Shown here piece after piece: positions 23,682 through 30,926 of a stretch of 30,926 nucleotides of DNA. The stretch's first letter is position 1. The number at the start of each line of letters is the position of its first letter. The translations under genes and the position numbers were made by a program. This DNA comes from CAYGZL01 sp964354345 (GTDB taxonomy: Bacteria; Chloroflexota; Anaerolineae; Anaerolineales; UBA4823). A model generated the notes under the pieces. It made no database searches. It had not been told where the DNA came from and worked only from the letters and a program-made list of their open reading frames with translations. The DNA lies in NCBI GenBank assembly GCA_964354345.1, contig CAYGZL010000134.1, forward strand, positions 1 to 30,926, written 5' to 3'.

Positions 23682-25493
23682 TCACCAGATGATCTGTCGC
23701 CACTGCGGGATAAAGCGCTCTTTTGCCACCCGCTCCCCGGTGGGGAGATGGGTGTACAGCGGGATGCCGGTTCCCTGGGGATCGATGTCGACCACATTGG
23801 AGCCGCGCAGGGTCAGCCGGAAGGGCAAATCGCCGATCACGCGTGTCACCACCTCTTCGGTCATCGGAAACTGGATCTCAACCCGGTCGCCCGGGTTTAA
23901 TTGATCGATGGTGATCCATCGCCCGGCGATGACCGGGTTGCGGGGCAGCCCGGAGACCGTGACCTGGAGCTGGGCTGGCTGGCACCAGGCCGGGATTCGC
24001 ACCATGACGGTCGGGGCGTCCTTGATCTTCAGATCCACCTGGCCTTTGACCGGCAGATAGCTGTCGATATCCAGGAAAGGCGAAACCCGGTTCAACAGCA
24101 GGTTGACCTTGATGAGATGCCCTTCTTTGGTAAGGATCGAATCCCACACCTGGTAGAGCGTCCGCGCGCCGTTGGCCGTACAGCAATGCTGGATGCCCAG
24201 GTTAGCAAGCTTGAATCCCTGTTCGATGTTGATGATCTTCAAGCCATCGTTGGCTCGCACCCAGCCCAGGAAGGCGCCCAAGGAGCGCCTCAGGATGTCC
24301 CGGTTGTCCTGGTGGGGTTTCGAGACCGGGTTGGCGTTGTAGTAGCTCTCCGGAATGGCATCAAAATCATCCAGACGGCAGATTTGGGCTTCCGAAAAAA
24401 CATTCCGCACCCAGCGGTCAATATCGTCCCAGTAGTCACCGATCCCCGCCCGGGTCAGGTTCAACGCCAGCCAGATCATATCGGCCACTTCGCAAATTTC
24501 CGCCGTCTTGCCAGTCCAATTGAGATAAGCCCAGAAGCGCTGGTCGGGGAAGAGCTCCGGGAAAAAGCCAATCAGCGGCTCACCCATCTGGCGCGCCCAC
24601 CGAAAGCAGGCCTCCACGCGCTCCATCGTTTCCCGGTCATTGGCGGCCAGGGCATACTCCCAGACTGCCATCAAGGAATACAAGCCATGATGAAAATGGA
24701 AGAAGTCATAGCGGCCTGAAGGGTCGTTGAAAATGCGTTTCAAGCCCCAGCGAGCCAGGCCGCGCGCCAGCTCCAGGGCTGGCTCATACCCGCTGACCCG
24801 GTAAAATAAGCCAGAGCCGTGACCCAGAGCGCCAATCGAATATACTTTCGAGAAGACGGGATCATAATCTGCCAGGGAGCCTCCGGGAATGGGTGCGGCA
24901 GGCTCGTCCGCCTCAGCCGGCACAACCTGGTTTTTCCTGAACCTGCCCGTCCAGAAAAAACGGAAGTCTTCCTTCTGACGGGAGAGGGCTAATAACCGGT
25001 CGACCTTTTTCTTGCCCATCTCAATCCATTGGGGATTGGTATCCACCTGGGTCAGGGTGGAGAGCGCCAAAAGCATCCGCCCCTCGCCCCATATTTCTGC
25101 AAAGCCGCGTGCTTCTGTAAAATCCTTGAGCGTGCCCTCCGGGCAGTACGTCAAGCCATCCTCCCCCAGAAAGGAAAGCTGTGTTTTGAGCACCTCGGTA
25201 TCCACGTGCAGGTTTTGAGCGCTGCCAGAGCCTAGCCGGCAGAAAACCAAAGCTTCGAGGAACTTGGGAGGGATATTGAGGTACGCGTCGGTAATATGGC
25301 TGGGATAGAGCACGGCAGGGCGTTGGGAAAAGTCGACCAGGAAACCCTGCGCCCATTTTTCTTCGGGATACCAGACCTGGGTCAGCGCATTAATCGCCAA
25401 AGCCATGCGGTCAGCTAAGTCCAGCGTATCCGGTGAAAAGGCTTTCGTTCTTTCACCTTGCAGACAGTTTTGGGTGGGATGGTAATTGAGCAA
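23682..25493 (-). CDS. GH127-like (beta-L-arabinofuranosidase family) protein, probably cytoplasmic
   Basis: A 603-residue protein with a large alpha-helical barrel followed by a beta-sandwich. The family signature HCCTANGARTLYQVWDS lies near residue 436; the paired cysteines correspond to zinc ligands of GH127 enzymes such as HypBA1, one of which is the proposed nucleophile. Then come VNLLLNRVSPFLDIDSYLPV, VRIPAWCQP and a C-terminal beta domain. There is no signal peptide. The start is TTG at 25493 with GAGGA about 9 nt before it. The substrate (arabinofuranose glycan or other sugar) is not established. No sugar transporter is adjacent; its upstream neighbour is the divergent ABC exporter. 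Confidence 0.8.
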   Translation of the reverse strand: MLNYHPTQNCLQGERTKAFSPDTLDLADRMALAINALTQVWYPEEKWAQGFLVDFSQRPAVLYPSHITDAYLNIPPKFLEALVFCRLGSGSAQNLHVDTEVLKTQLSFLGEDGLTYCPEGTLKDFTEARGFAEIWGEGRMLLALSTLTQVDTNPQWIEMGKKKVDRLLALSRQKEDFRFFWTGRFRKNQVVPAEADEPAAPIPGGSLADYDPVFSKVYSIGALGHGSGLFYRVSGYEPALELARGLARWGLKRIFNDPSGRYDFFHFHHGLYSLMAVWEYALAANDRETMERVEACFRWARQMGEPLIGFFPELFPDQRFWAYLNWTGKTAEICEVADMIWLALNLTRAGIGDYWDDIDRWVRNVFSEAQICRLDDFDAIPESYYNANPVSKPHQDNRDILRRSLGAFLGWVRANDGLKIINIEQGFKLANLGIQHCCTANGARTLYQVWDSILTKEGHLIKVNLLLNRVSPFLDIDSYLPVKGQVDLKIKDAPTVMVRIPAWCQPAQLQVTVSGLPRNPVIAGRWITIDQLNPGDRVEIQFPMTEEVVTRVIGDLPFRLTLRGSNVVDIDPQGTGIPLYTHLPTGERVAKERFIPQWRQIIW

Positions 25494-25587
25494 AGGGGAT
25501 AATCCTCTAATTACTATAATAATCGATAAGACAATGCACTGGGAGGGGCTGACAACGGATTATGGGAACGGATTGAACAGAAAACTG

Positions 25588-25613
25588 TCATTGCGTGACT
25601 TCATTGCGTGATT
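25588..25613 (+). repeat. Tandem 13-bp direct repeat at the ABC operon promoter
   Basis: TCATTGCGTGACT (25588-25600) is followed immediately by TCATTGCGTGATT (25601-25613), 12 of 13 identical, and the second copy touches the -35 box. Spacing of 13 bp is slightly more than one helical turn, suitable for a dimeric regulator or two monomers. No regulator gene is adjacent. Confidence 0.8.
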
Positions 25614-25640
25614 GACATAAATCTCTTCTGGTAATACACT
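25612..25640 (+). promoter_or_regulatory. Promoter of the ABC exporter operon
   Basis: TTGACA (25612-25617), a 17-nt spacer and TACACT (25635-25640). The -35 box is perfect; the -10 box is weaker. Predicted start about 30 nt before ATG 25675. Confidence 0.6.
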
Positions 25641-25674
25641 TTACTATCAGTATTTTGTACGCAGGAGCAAATCG

Positions 25675-26547
25675 ATGAGTATTATCGAAGTCACAAATCT
25701 GACCAAGTATTACGGAAAATCACGCGGCATCGTGGATGTCTCGTTCGAAGAGGAAGAAGGCGAGATTTTCGGCTTCATCGGACCGAACGGCGCCGGGAAA
25801 TCCACCACCATCCGCTTGCTGTTGTCGCTGATCCATCCAACCAGCGGCAGCGCCAGGATTTTTGGCAAGGACGTGGTCACCCACGGCCCTGAAATCCGTC
25901 GCGACATCGGCTACCTGCCTTCAGAAGTCTATTACTACGAAGGCATGAAAGTCATTGACCTGCTCAAGTATTCCGCCAGCTTTTACAAACACGACTGCAC
26001 CCAACGAATACACGATCTGTCCGAAATCATGGAGCTGGAGCTTAACCGCCGCATCAGCGACCTGTCCTACGGCAACAAGAAGAAGGTCGGCATCGTGCAG
26101 GGCTTGCTGCACAGCCCCAGGCTGCTCTTCCTGGATGAGCCGACTGCCGGCCTCGACCCACTCATGCAGCGCAAGTTCTTCAACCTGATTCGCGAGGAGA
26201 ACGCCCGCGGCGTGACCGTTTTCTTCTCCTCCCACATTTTAGGTGAAGTCCAGCGCCTGTGCACCCGGGTGGGCATCATCCGCGAGGGCAGCATTGTGGA
26301 AATCTCCAACATCCACACCCTGCAGCAGAACAACTACAAAAAGGTGCGCGTGACAGCGGAAGGGTTGAACCCGGCTGCCTTTGACCTGCCGGGAGTGACT
26401 AATTTGCAGACGGAAAACCACACGGTGCATTTCTTCTTCAAAGGCGATGTCAACGCGGTGCTACAAAAAATCAGCGCCTTCCAGGTGACCGATGTGACCA
26501 TCGAGGAGCCGACGCTGGAAGAGATCTTCATGCACTACTACGAATAG
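25675..26547 (+). CDS. ABC-2 type exporter, ATP-binding subunit
   Basis: A 290-residue ATPase. Walker A is GPNGAGKST (residues 36-44), the signature is LSYGNKKKVGI in place of LSGGQ, Walker B is LLFLDEPTAGLDP, and the switch histidine is in FFSSHILGEV. The C-terminal 70 residues (VRVTAEGLNP to EIFMHYYE) are the accessory domain typical of exporters such as BcrA/NatA. It should couple ATP hydrolysis to the two permeases downstream. AGGAG lies 8 nt before ATG. Confidence 0.95.
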   Translation: MSIIEVTNLTKYYGKSRGIVDVSFEEEEGEIFGFIGPNGAGKSTTIRLLLSLIHPTSGSARIFGKDVVTHGPEIRRDIGYLPSEVYYYEGMKVIDLLKYSASFYKHDCTQRIHDLSEIMELELNRRISDLSYGNKKKVGIVQGLLHSPRLLFLDEPTAGLDPLMQRKFFNLIREENARGVTVFFSSHILGEVQRLCTRVGIIREGSIVEISNIHTLQQNNYKKVRVTAEGLNPAAFDLPGVTNLQTENHTVHFFFKGDVNAVLQKISAFQVTDVTIEEPTLEEIFMHYYE

Positions 26548-26556
26548 GCACACACC

Positions 26557-27366
26557 ATGAGAGCAAACATCTACAAACACGAGTTCCTCACCCGGCTGAC
26601 GTCGGTGATCACCTGGTCGCTGGCCTTAACCTTCCTGGTGGTGTTCTATTTCTCAATTTTTCCGGTATTTGCCGACCAGGCCGCGCTGATGAACGAATTC
26701 CTGGCCAGATACCCAAAGGAATTACGGGCTGCCTTTGGCATGGATAAAATGGATCTGGCTTCTGTGCTGGGTTATTACAGTTTCATCTTCATGTTCGTCC
26801 AGCTTTGCCTGGCGATCCAGGCCAGCAACTACGGCTTTGGGCTGGTCTCGATTGAAGAGAGCGAACTGACAGCGGACTTCCTGCTGAGCAAACCGGTCAG
26901 CCGCACCCAGGTGCTGACCAGCAAGCTGCTGGCCGCGCTGACCAGCTTGCTACTCACAGCCCTGGTCGTGGCGGTGAGCAGCCTCGTAGCCATCGCGCTC
27001 TTCCGCGGCGGGCGCGAGTACGAACCTCGCACGCTGCTCCTGCTGCTGCTCAGCATCGTGATCTTCCAGCTCTTTTTCCTGAGCGTCGGGCTGGTTGTAT
27101 CTCTGCTGGTCAGGCGCGTGCGCAGTGTGACGCCGTATGCCCTCGGCCTGGGCTTCGGGGCGTATGTGCTCAGCGCATTCAGCGGTGTGTTTGGCGAGGT
27201 TGCCCTGGAGCTGATCACGCCCTTTAAACACCTGGATGCAACCTACATCGTCAAGAACGGCGCATACGACACACCGCTGGTGCTGATTAATGTAGCGGTC
27301 AGCCTGGTTTCGCTGGTGGTAACCTATTGGTTGTACATCCGCCGCGACATTCCGGCGGTGACGTAA
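26557..27366 (+). CDS. ABC-2 type exporter, first permease subunit
   Basis: A 269-residue membrane protein with six helices. MRANIYKHEFLTRLTSVITW is the usual ABC-2 start. SIEESELTADFLLSKPVSRT, QVLTSKLLAAL is the conserved cytoplasmic element (E-x6-LLSxPVSRxxVLxxK) of ABC-2 permeases. It begins 9 nt after the ATPase stop. Substrate not determinable; relatives export antibiotics, peptides or ions. Confidence 0.92.
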   Translation: MRANIYKHEFLTRLTSVITWSLALTFLVVFYFSIFPVFADQAALMNEFLARYPKELRAAFGMDKMDLASVLGYYSFIFMFVQLCLAIQASNYGFGLVSIEESELTADFLLSKPVSRTQVLTSKLLAALTSLLLTALVVAVSSLVAIALFRGGREYEPRTLLLLLLSIVIFQLFFLSVGLVVSLLVRRVRSVTPYALGLGFGAYVLSAFSGVFGEVALELITPFKHLDATYIVKNGAYDTPLVLINVAVSLVSLVVTYWLYIRRDIPAVT

Positions 27367-27377
27367 GGAGGCGCATT

Positions 27378-28172
27378 GTGAACATCTTTATTCGTGAGCT
27401 GAAAGCCAACCTCAAATCACTGGTAATCTGGAGCGTCATTATCGTGCTGCTGATCATGATGGCGGTGGCAAAATATTCCGCCTTTGCCAACGACCCCGAA
27501 TCGCTGAAAATGCTGGAATCCCTGCCGGCGGCGCTGCTGGACGCCTTGAGCATGCGCTCCTTTGACATGACCACGTTGAGCGGTTTCTACGGCATCATGT
27601 TCATCTACTTTGGATTAATGGGTGCAATTGCAGCCGCGATGTGGGGCAGCGACATCATCTCCAAGGAAGAGCGTGATAAGACGGTCGAGTTTTCACTCGT
27701 TCTGCCGGTAAGTCGCAGCCGAGTGGTCACGGCCAAGGCGTTGGCTGCCCTGGTCAACTGCATCGCCTTCGTGCTGATCACCTGGGCGGTGTCGCTGGTG
27801 GCAGTGAGACCGTACAATCCCGACCAGGCTTTCCACAACTACCTGGCGCTCCAAATGGGGGCGATGCTCTTGATCGAATTGATCTTTCTTGCCATCGGGC
27901 TGCTGCTGGGCTGCGGCATGAAGCAGTACAAACTTTCAAGCTCAATTGCGGTTGCCATCATCCTGGCGACCTACTTCATTTCCATCATGTCCGTGATGCA
28001 GGCGAAACTGGATTTTCTCAAATACTTCACACCGTTTAAGTATTTCGACGCAGCCGATCTCTTCCGCAGCGGCAGGATGGACGGTACGTACCTACTTCTC
28101 ACGGCGGCGATCATCGTCGTCTGCGTGGCGGTAGCATATTGGACTTACAACAAGCGCGATTTATACATATAG
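27378..28172 (+). CDS. ABC-2 type exporter, second permease subunit
   Basis: A 264-residue membrane protein with six helices, paralogous to the preceding one: VNIFIRELKANLKSLVIWSV at the start and SKEERDKTVEFSLVLPVSRS, RVVTAKALAAL in the coupling region. I start at GTG 27378 because AGGAGG lies 6 nt upstream and the previous stop is 11 nt away; the frame can be extended to 27327 only by overlapping the first permease. The two different permeases probably form a heterodimer with two copies of the ATPase. Confidence 0.92.
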   Translation: MNIFIRELKANLKSLVIWSVIIVLLIMMAVAKYSAFANDPESLKMLESLPAALLDALSMRSFDMTTLSGFYGIMFIYFGLMGAIAAAMWGSDIISKEERDKTVEFSLVLPVSRSRVVTAKALAALVNCIAFVLITWAVSLVAVRPYNPDQAFHNYLALQMGAMLLIELIFLAIGLLLGCGMKQYKLSSSIAVAIILATYFISIMSVMQAKLDFLKYFTPFKYFDAADLFRSGRMDGTYLLLTAAIIVVCVAVAYWTYNKRDLYI

Positions 28173-28173
28173 A

Positions 28174-28188
28174 CTCTCTCGAAGAGAG
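28174..28188 (+). terminator. Short hairpin at the end of the ABC operon
   Basis: CTCTCT-cga-AGAGAG starts 2 nt after the permease stop, a 6-bp stem. The tract that follows (CAGGTAAATTTT) has only a short T-run, so termination would be weak. Confidence 0.3.
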
Positions 28189-28237
28189 CAGGTAAATTTT
28201 GATCACGGATTGGACGGATTTAAGAATGATGGGCTGA

Positions 28238-28948
28238 TCAATAAGCCGCATCGAAGACTCTTTCCATGGAAGCTGCGATGTACGTGCGGCGGATGTTGTC
28301 TTCCAGTATATTCTTGATGCGCAGACGTTCCTGGGCGACTTGGAATTTAGGATTGAACACGACTGGTTTTCCCACGATGGCTTTGTACGTCTCGAGTACA
28401 GTGATGGGATAGAAAGCCAGGCACTGGCCACTCTCGGCAAAAAATAGCTCCCCTAGCCTGGTAAATCCCTTTTTGAATGGGGACATCTTGGTGACCGGGT
28501 CCACAGGTAAGGTGTTATCCTCAGGATAAACCAGGACGCACTTTCCCTGGTTCAGCAGGTCCGTGCTGATCTTCAATGCGCCCCGTAAATCCTCGTAGCT
28601 CTGGTAGGCCGGGATAGTTTCGAGGGAAGTCAGCAGCGGTACGGTGATTTTGGAGAGCAGCCGCGCAAAAGCCATGCTCAGGGGGGGTTTGAGTTTCAGC
28701 GTACGCTCGACAAAATCCTGGTTCAGATAGGCGGGTGCTTTCTCACGATCCAACATTTCGGCTCTAATCCAGAGATGCATACGCAGGGGAAGCGCACACA
28801 CCGCGCTGATCGGCCCCCTTGGGCCGAGGTGATTGGCGATGAACACGGCTGGACCACATTGCGGCAGGTTCTCCCTCCCAATCAAATCCCCACCCCATAA
28901 ACAGACATCCAGGAGCCCTACCAACATGCGGTAAGTGGCATCATTCAT
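28238..28948 (-). CDS. PlsC-type acyltransferase, divergent catalytic motif
   Basis: A 236-residue protein of the lysophosphatidic/glycerol-phosphate acyltransferase superfamily. Block 1 is VFIANHLGPRGPISAV with H40, but the aspartate of the HxxxxD motif is replaced (HLGPRG, G45). Block 3 is VLVYPEDNTLPVDP in place of FPEGTR. In classical PlsC the Asp helps activate the His, so activity may depend on another residue or differ. The protein lacks clear N-terminal membrane helices but has a hydrophobic start (MLVGLLDVCLW). No good ribosome site precedes ATG 28948. It converges on the ABC operon. Confidence 0.8.
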   Translation of the reverse strand: MNDATYRMLVGLLDVCLWGGDLIGRENLPQCGPAVFIANHLGPRGPISAVCALPLRMHLWIRAEMLDREKAPAYLNQDFVERTLKLKPPLSMAFARLLSKITVPLLTSLETIPAYQSYEDLRGALKISTDLLNQGKCVLVYPEDNTLPVDPVTKMSPFKKGFTRLGELFFAESGQCLAFYPITVLETYKAIVGKPVVFNPKFQVAQERLRIKNILEDNIRRTYIAASMERVFDAAY

Positions 28949-29591
28949 AATTGATGATTATCGATGATTCCATAATAATCCGAATCGTAGTCTATTAAAT
29001 AATAGATCCGGAGCCGACCGATGGTGTGCGTTGCAGACCTTTGCATATTATATTATAACCAGTGCAATAAAGGTCGCTGACCTTCTTTCGGTTGCGCGGA
29101 ACTCACTAATTAGGCAGACGAGGGTTTGGATTCACTTTTTCGGGTTGACCGTGAAAGACCTGGGTCAGCTCCCACGCTGGTCCGATCAGCCAGTATTTCC
29201 GAGCGGGATTGGAACCGGCCTCAGCCGGTCTGGCGGGATCAGCCTCACATGTCAGCCTGGGGCTCTGGGGCCCCCATCGGCGCGGATTCAGCTGCGGGAG
29301 AGTCCTGGAAGCGGGTGCCTGATCAGGCACACCGATTTAGTAAACATGGAAGCCGACGATCAGGAACAGCCCCCAGTAGTTGGTGGAGAAACTGGCTGAT
29401 TCTGGTCATCTATTCGCTCGGTAATGAACTCTGAGGAAATTCGTTTCAATTGATATTTTCGCTTGATTCAGCTTGCCCCAGTGATATGGATAGAGTATAC
29501 TCAAATCGTACCCTCGAGAAGGGATCTTCTGGAAATCAGTCCTCCCCAGCACATAGCAATCCTCCAACATGACCAAAGAGGAATAAATTCC
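28949..29591 (+). other. 640-bp gap with AT-rich palindrome and GC-rich structured block
   Basis: No convincing gene. Several short open frames lack family similarity and ribosome sites. It holds the palindrome TCTATTA-aa-TAATAGA (28991-29006), an inverted GACCTTT/AAAGGTC near 29035-29080, and a GC-rich stretch (about 29150-29340) with a hairpin ACCGG-cctcag-CCGGT (29214-29229), a GGGGCCCC block near 29267 and a perfect 16-bp palindrome GTGCCTGATCAGGCAC (29315-29330). The promoter of the next gene is at 29473-29501. The GC-rich part could be a structured RNA, an intron fragment or a decayed gene. Confidence 0.5.
29473..29501 (+). promoter_or_regulatory. Promoter of the saccharopine-dehydrogenase-like gene
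   Basis: TTGCCC (29473-29478), a 17-nt spacer and TATACT (29496-29501). Leader of about 85 nt to ATG 29592. Confidence 0.5.
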
Positions 29592-30704
29592 ATGCCAAAA
29601 ATCCTGATCCTTGGCGGCGCTGGTTATACCGGCAGATTGATCGCTCGCTATCTGCTGGAGCAATCCGACGCCGAAGTAGTCATCGCCACTCGCCATATCG
29701 ATCAGGCGCAAACACAGGCGGAGGCGTTGAACCAGGGCTTCCCAGGCCAGCGCGCCTCGGCGCGCTATGCGGACGCAGCCAGGCTCGACTCGCTGCAAGC
29801 AGCATTTCAAGGGCAAACACTCGTAGTGGTCGCCTCCCCCACCACCGCCGAGGCTGAAAACGTGATCCACGCCGCGCTCGAAGCCGGCGCCGACTATCTG
29901 GATGTGCAGCTCGGCGCCAGGAAATACGCCCTGCTGCAAGCGCACCGTGGTGAGATCGAACGGGCCGGACGGTGTTTCATCACCGAGGCCGGCTTCCATC
30001 CGGGTCTGCCAGCGGCATTGGTGCGCTATGCCGCCACTCAACTAGATACGATCGAGAGCGCTATCACCGCTGGTTACCTGAATATGGGCAAGGGTCTGCC
30101 GTACACCGAAGCGGTCGATGAGCTGGTCGAGTTATTCAAGGAATACCAGGGGCAAATCTTTAAGAACGGTCACTGGACCAAACCGAGTGCATTTGAACTG
30201 CGTAAAATCGACTTCGGCGGCGACATCGGTCACAAGCTGTGCTACGGGATGTTCTTCGAGGAGCTGCGCCCACTGCCAGAGCTGTACCCTTCGCTCAAAG
30301 AGGCCGGTTTTTTCATGTCGGAGATGCACTGGATGGTGGACTGGGTCATCATGCCCATTACCTGGATCTGGCTGAAGATCACGCCGCGGGCGGTGCGCCC
30401 GATCGGCAAGTTCCTCTGGTGGGGGATGGGCGCTTTTCACAAGCCGCCGTATCGGGTTGAGCTGCAGGTGCAGGCGACCGGATTCAAAGATGGGCAACCG
30501 GTCAAAGTCTGGGCCAGCGTCGCTCATCCGGATGGCTACGAGTTGACCGCCATCCCCGTTGTCGCCGCCCTGTTGCAGTACCTGGATGGCTCTGCCCGCA
30601 AGCCCGGTCTGTGGATGATGGGACACCTTGCTGAGCCGGTGCGTCTGATGAAAGATATGGAACGAATGGGCGTGAAGTGCATGACCAGGATGGAAGGAGC
30701 TTGA
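29592..30704 (+). CDS. Saccharopine-dehydrogenase-like NAD(P)-binding protein
   Basis: A 370-residue protein with a Rossmann N-terminus: KILILGGAGYTGRLIARYLL (GGAGYTG, residues 8-14), then VVIATRHIDQAQ and the family element LVVVASPTTAEAENVIHAAL, EAGADYLDVQLG. This is the saccharopine dehydrogenase/trans-acting enoyl reductase superfamily. The C-terminal part (VELQVQATGFKDGQPVKVWA, SVAHPDGYELTAIPVVAALL) is the alpha/beta domain. The substrate is not known; lysine saccharopine activity is not implied. I start at 29592 (MPKILIL), with GAGGA about 10 nt upstream; a longer frame from 29463 adds an unconserved tail that would overlap the promoter. Confidence 0.87.
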   Translation: MPKILILGGAGYTGRLIARYLLEQSDAEVVIATRHIDQAQTQAEALNQGFPGQRASARYADAARLDSLQAAFQGQTLVVVASPTTAEAENVIHAALEAGADYLDVQLGARKYALLQAHRGEIERAGRCFITEAGFHPGLPAALVRYAATQLDTIESAITAGYLNMGKGLPYTEAVDELVELFKEYQGQIFKNGHWTKPSAFELRKIDFGGDIGHKLCYGMFFEELRPLPELYPSLKEAGFFMSEMHWMVDWVIMPITWIWLKITPRAVRPIGKFLWWGMGAFHKPPYRVELQVQATGFKDGQPVKVWASVAHPDGYELTAIPVVAALLQYLDGSARKPGLWMMGHLAEPVRLMKDMERMGVKCMTRMEGA

Positions 30705-30718
30705 GAACCTGTTTTGGC

Positions 30719-30926
30719 ATGAGTGCAAAGTGGTTATCTCTTCCCTATGTGTCCCCGGACTTCGAGATCCTCATCAACGATCCGACCTTCGAAATGGATC
30801 GCGCCTGGAATCTGTGGTTCAATATCAGGCTGACCGACGATCCTGAATCTTGGGACGGCGAGATCCGCTTCATCAACGCCATGCAGATCCGGATGGGCGA
30901 GCGAAGTAGCGACCACCGCCTGATCC
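30719..30926 (+). CDS. Unrecognised gene, 3' partial
   Basis: An open frame from ATG 30719 to the window end (69 codons: MSAKWLSLPYVSPDFEILIN, FEMDRAWNLWFNIRLTDDPE, SWDGEIRFINAMQIRMGERS). The codon use and amino-acid content look coding. It starts 14 nt after the saccharopine-dehydrogenase-like stop, so it is probably cotranscribed and may act in the same pathway. I do not recognise the family. The ribosome site is weak (GGAG 16 nt upstream). Confidence 0.6.
   Translation, partial: MSAKWLSLPYVSPDFEILINDPTFEMDRAWNLWFNIRLTDDPESWDGEIRFINAMQIRMGERSSDHRLI

Noticed and set aside
28991..29006. AT-rich palindrome TCTATTA-aa-TAATAGA as an operator
   Set aside because: Such palindromes are common in AT-rich spacers; no promoter or regulator ties to it, so it is only noted in the gap entry.
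29281..29345. Glycine-riboswitch-like start (GCGGGAGAGTCC)
   Set aside because: The second conserved block (CCGAAGGxGCAA) is missing and no glycine gene follows, so the match is by chance.
29031..29434. Two short overlapping plus-strand frames of 100-120 codons
   Set aside because: No family similarity, low-complexity Ser/Arg/Gly translation and no ribosome site; better seen as frames opened by GC-rich noncoding sequence.
1..30926. tRNA, rRNA, CRISPR array, insertion sequence or phage gene
   Set aside because: Looked for on both strands by eye; no cloverleaf, regularly spaced repeats, transposase motif or terminal inverted repeats were found.

Overview
The window looks like chromosomal DNA of an Anaerolineae-type Chloroflexota bacterium. 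This is inferred from gene content and protein style (SHMT-GcvT fusion, GlpX, HsmA/TIGR03987, GH127-like protein, secreted C25 peptidase ending in YLPLTVR), not from a marker gene. No rRNA, tRNA, CRISPR array, transposase or phage gene was recognised. Most intact genes are metabolic or transport genes with Shine-Dalgarno sites and sigma70-like promoters.

Layout. 1-1072 (+): the 3' part of a peroxiredoxin-like gene with an in-frame UGA at the redox position (UxxC), then a membrane-anchored FKBP prolyl isomerase. 1122-5501 (-): an SHMT-GcvT fusion followed by a class I aminotransferase, with a promoter and a 130-nt structured leader. 5687-8041 (-): a membrane protein, an HsmA-like protein and decaying fragments (ATPase-regulator piece, LacI/glycosidase chimera). 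8233-11370 (-): GlpX-like phosphatase and a SulP-STAS-rhodanese transporter. 11482-15462 (+): a C25 (gingipain-like) peptidase gene broken by five lesions. 15640-16400 (-): YjbQ and a beta-helix remnant.

16418-21130 (-) is the most interesting part. It is a tightly packed, ArsR-controlled operon: arsR, a GcvH-like lipoyl carrier, two DGC-domain proteins, an OsmC-like protein, a small CxxC thioredoxin, an ACR3 arsenite pump, a small acidic protein and an Fe-S protein. A perfect TTGACA-N17-TATAAT promoter lies directly upstream of a TATTCAA/TTGAATA operator. The small acidic gene has an in-frame UGA followed by a hairpin with bacterial SECIS geometry. Reading through that UGA extends the frame to a 4-nt ATGA overlap with the next gene. 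I therefore propose a new 70-residue selenoprotein in an arsenic/thiol-redox operon. Together with the first gene this gives two independent selenocysteine candidates in one window.

21176-30926: a chagasin-family lipoprotein, a methyltransferase, an EamA transporter, a GH127-like protein, a three-gene ABC-2 type exporter behind a tandem 13-bp repeat, a divergent PlsC-type acyltransferase, a 640-bp gap with a GC-rich palindromic block, a saccharopine-dehydrogenase-like protein, and the start of an unrecognised gene.
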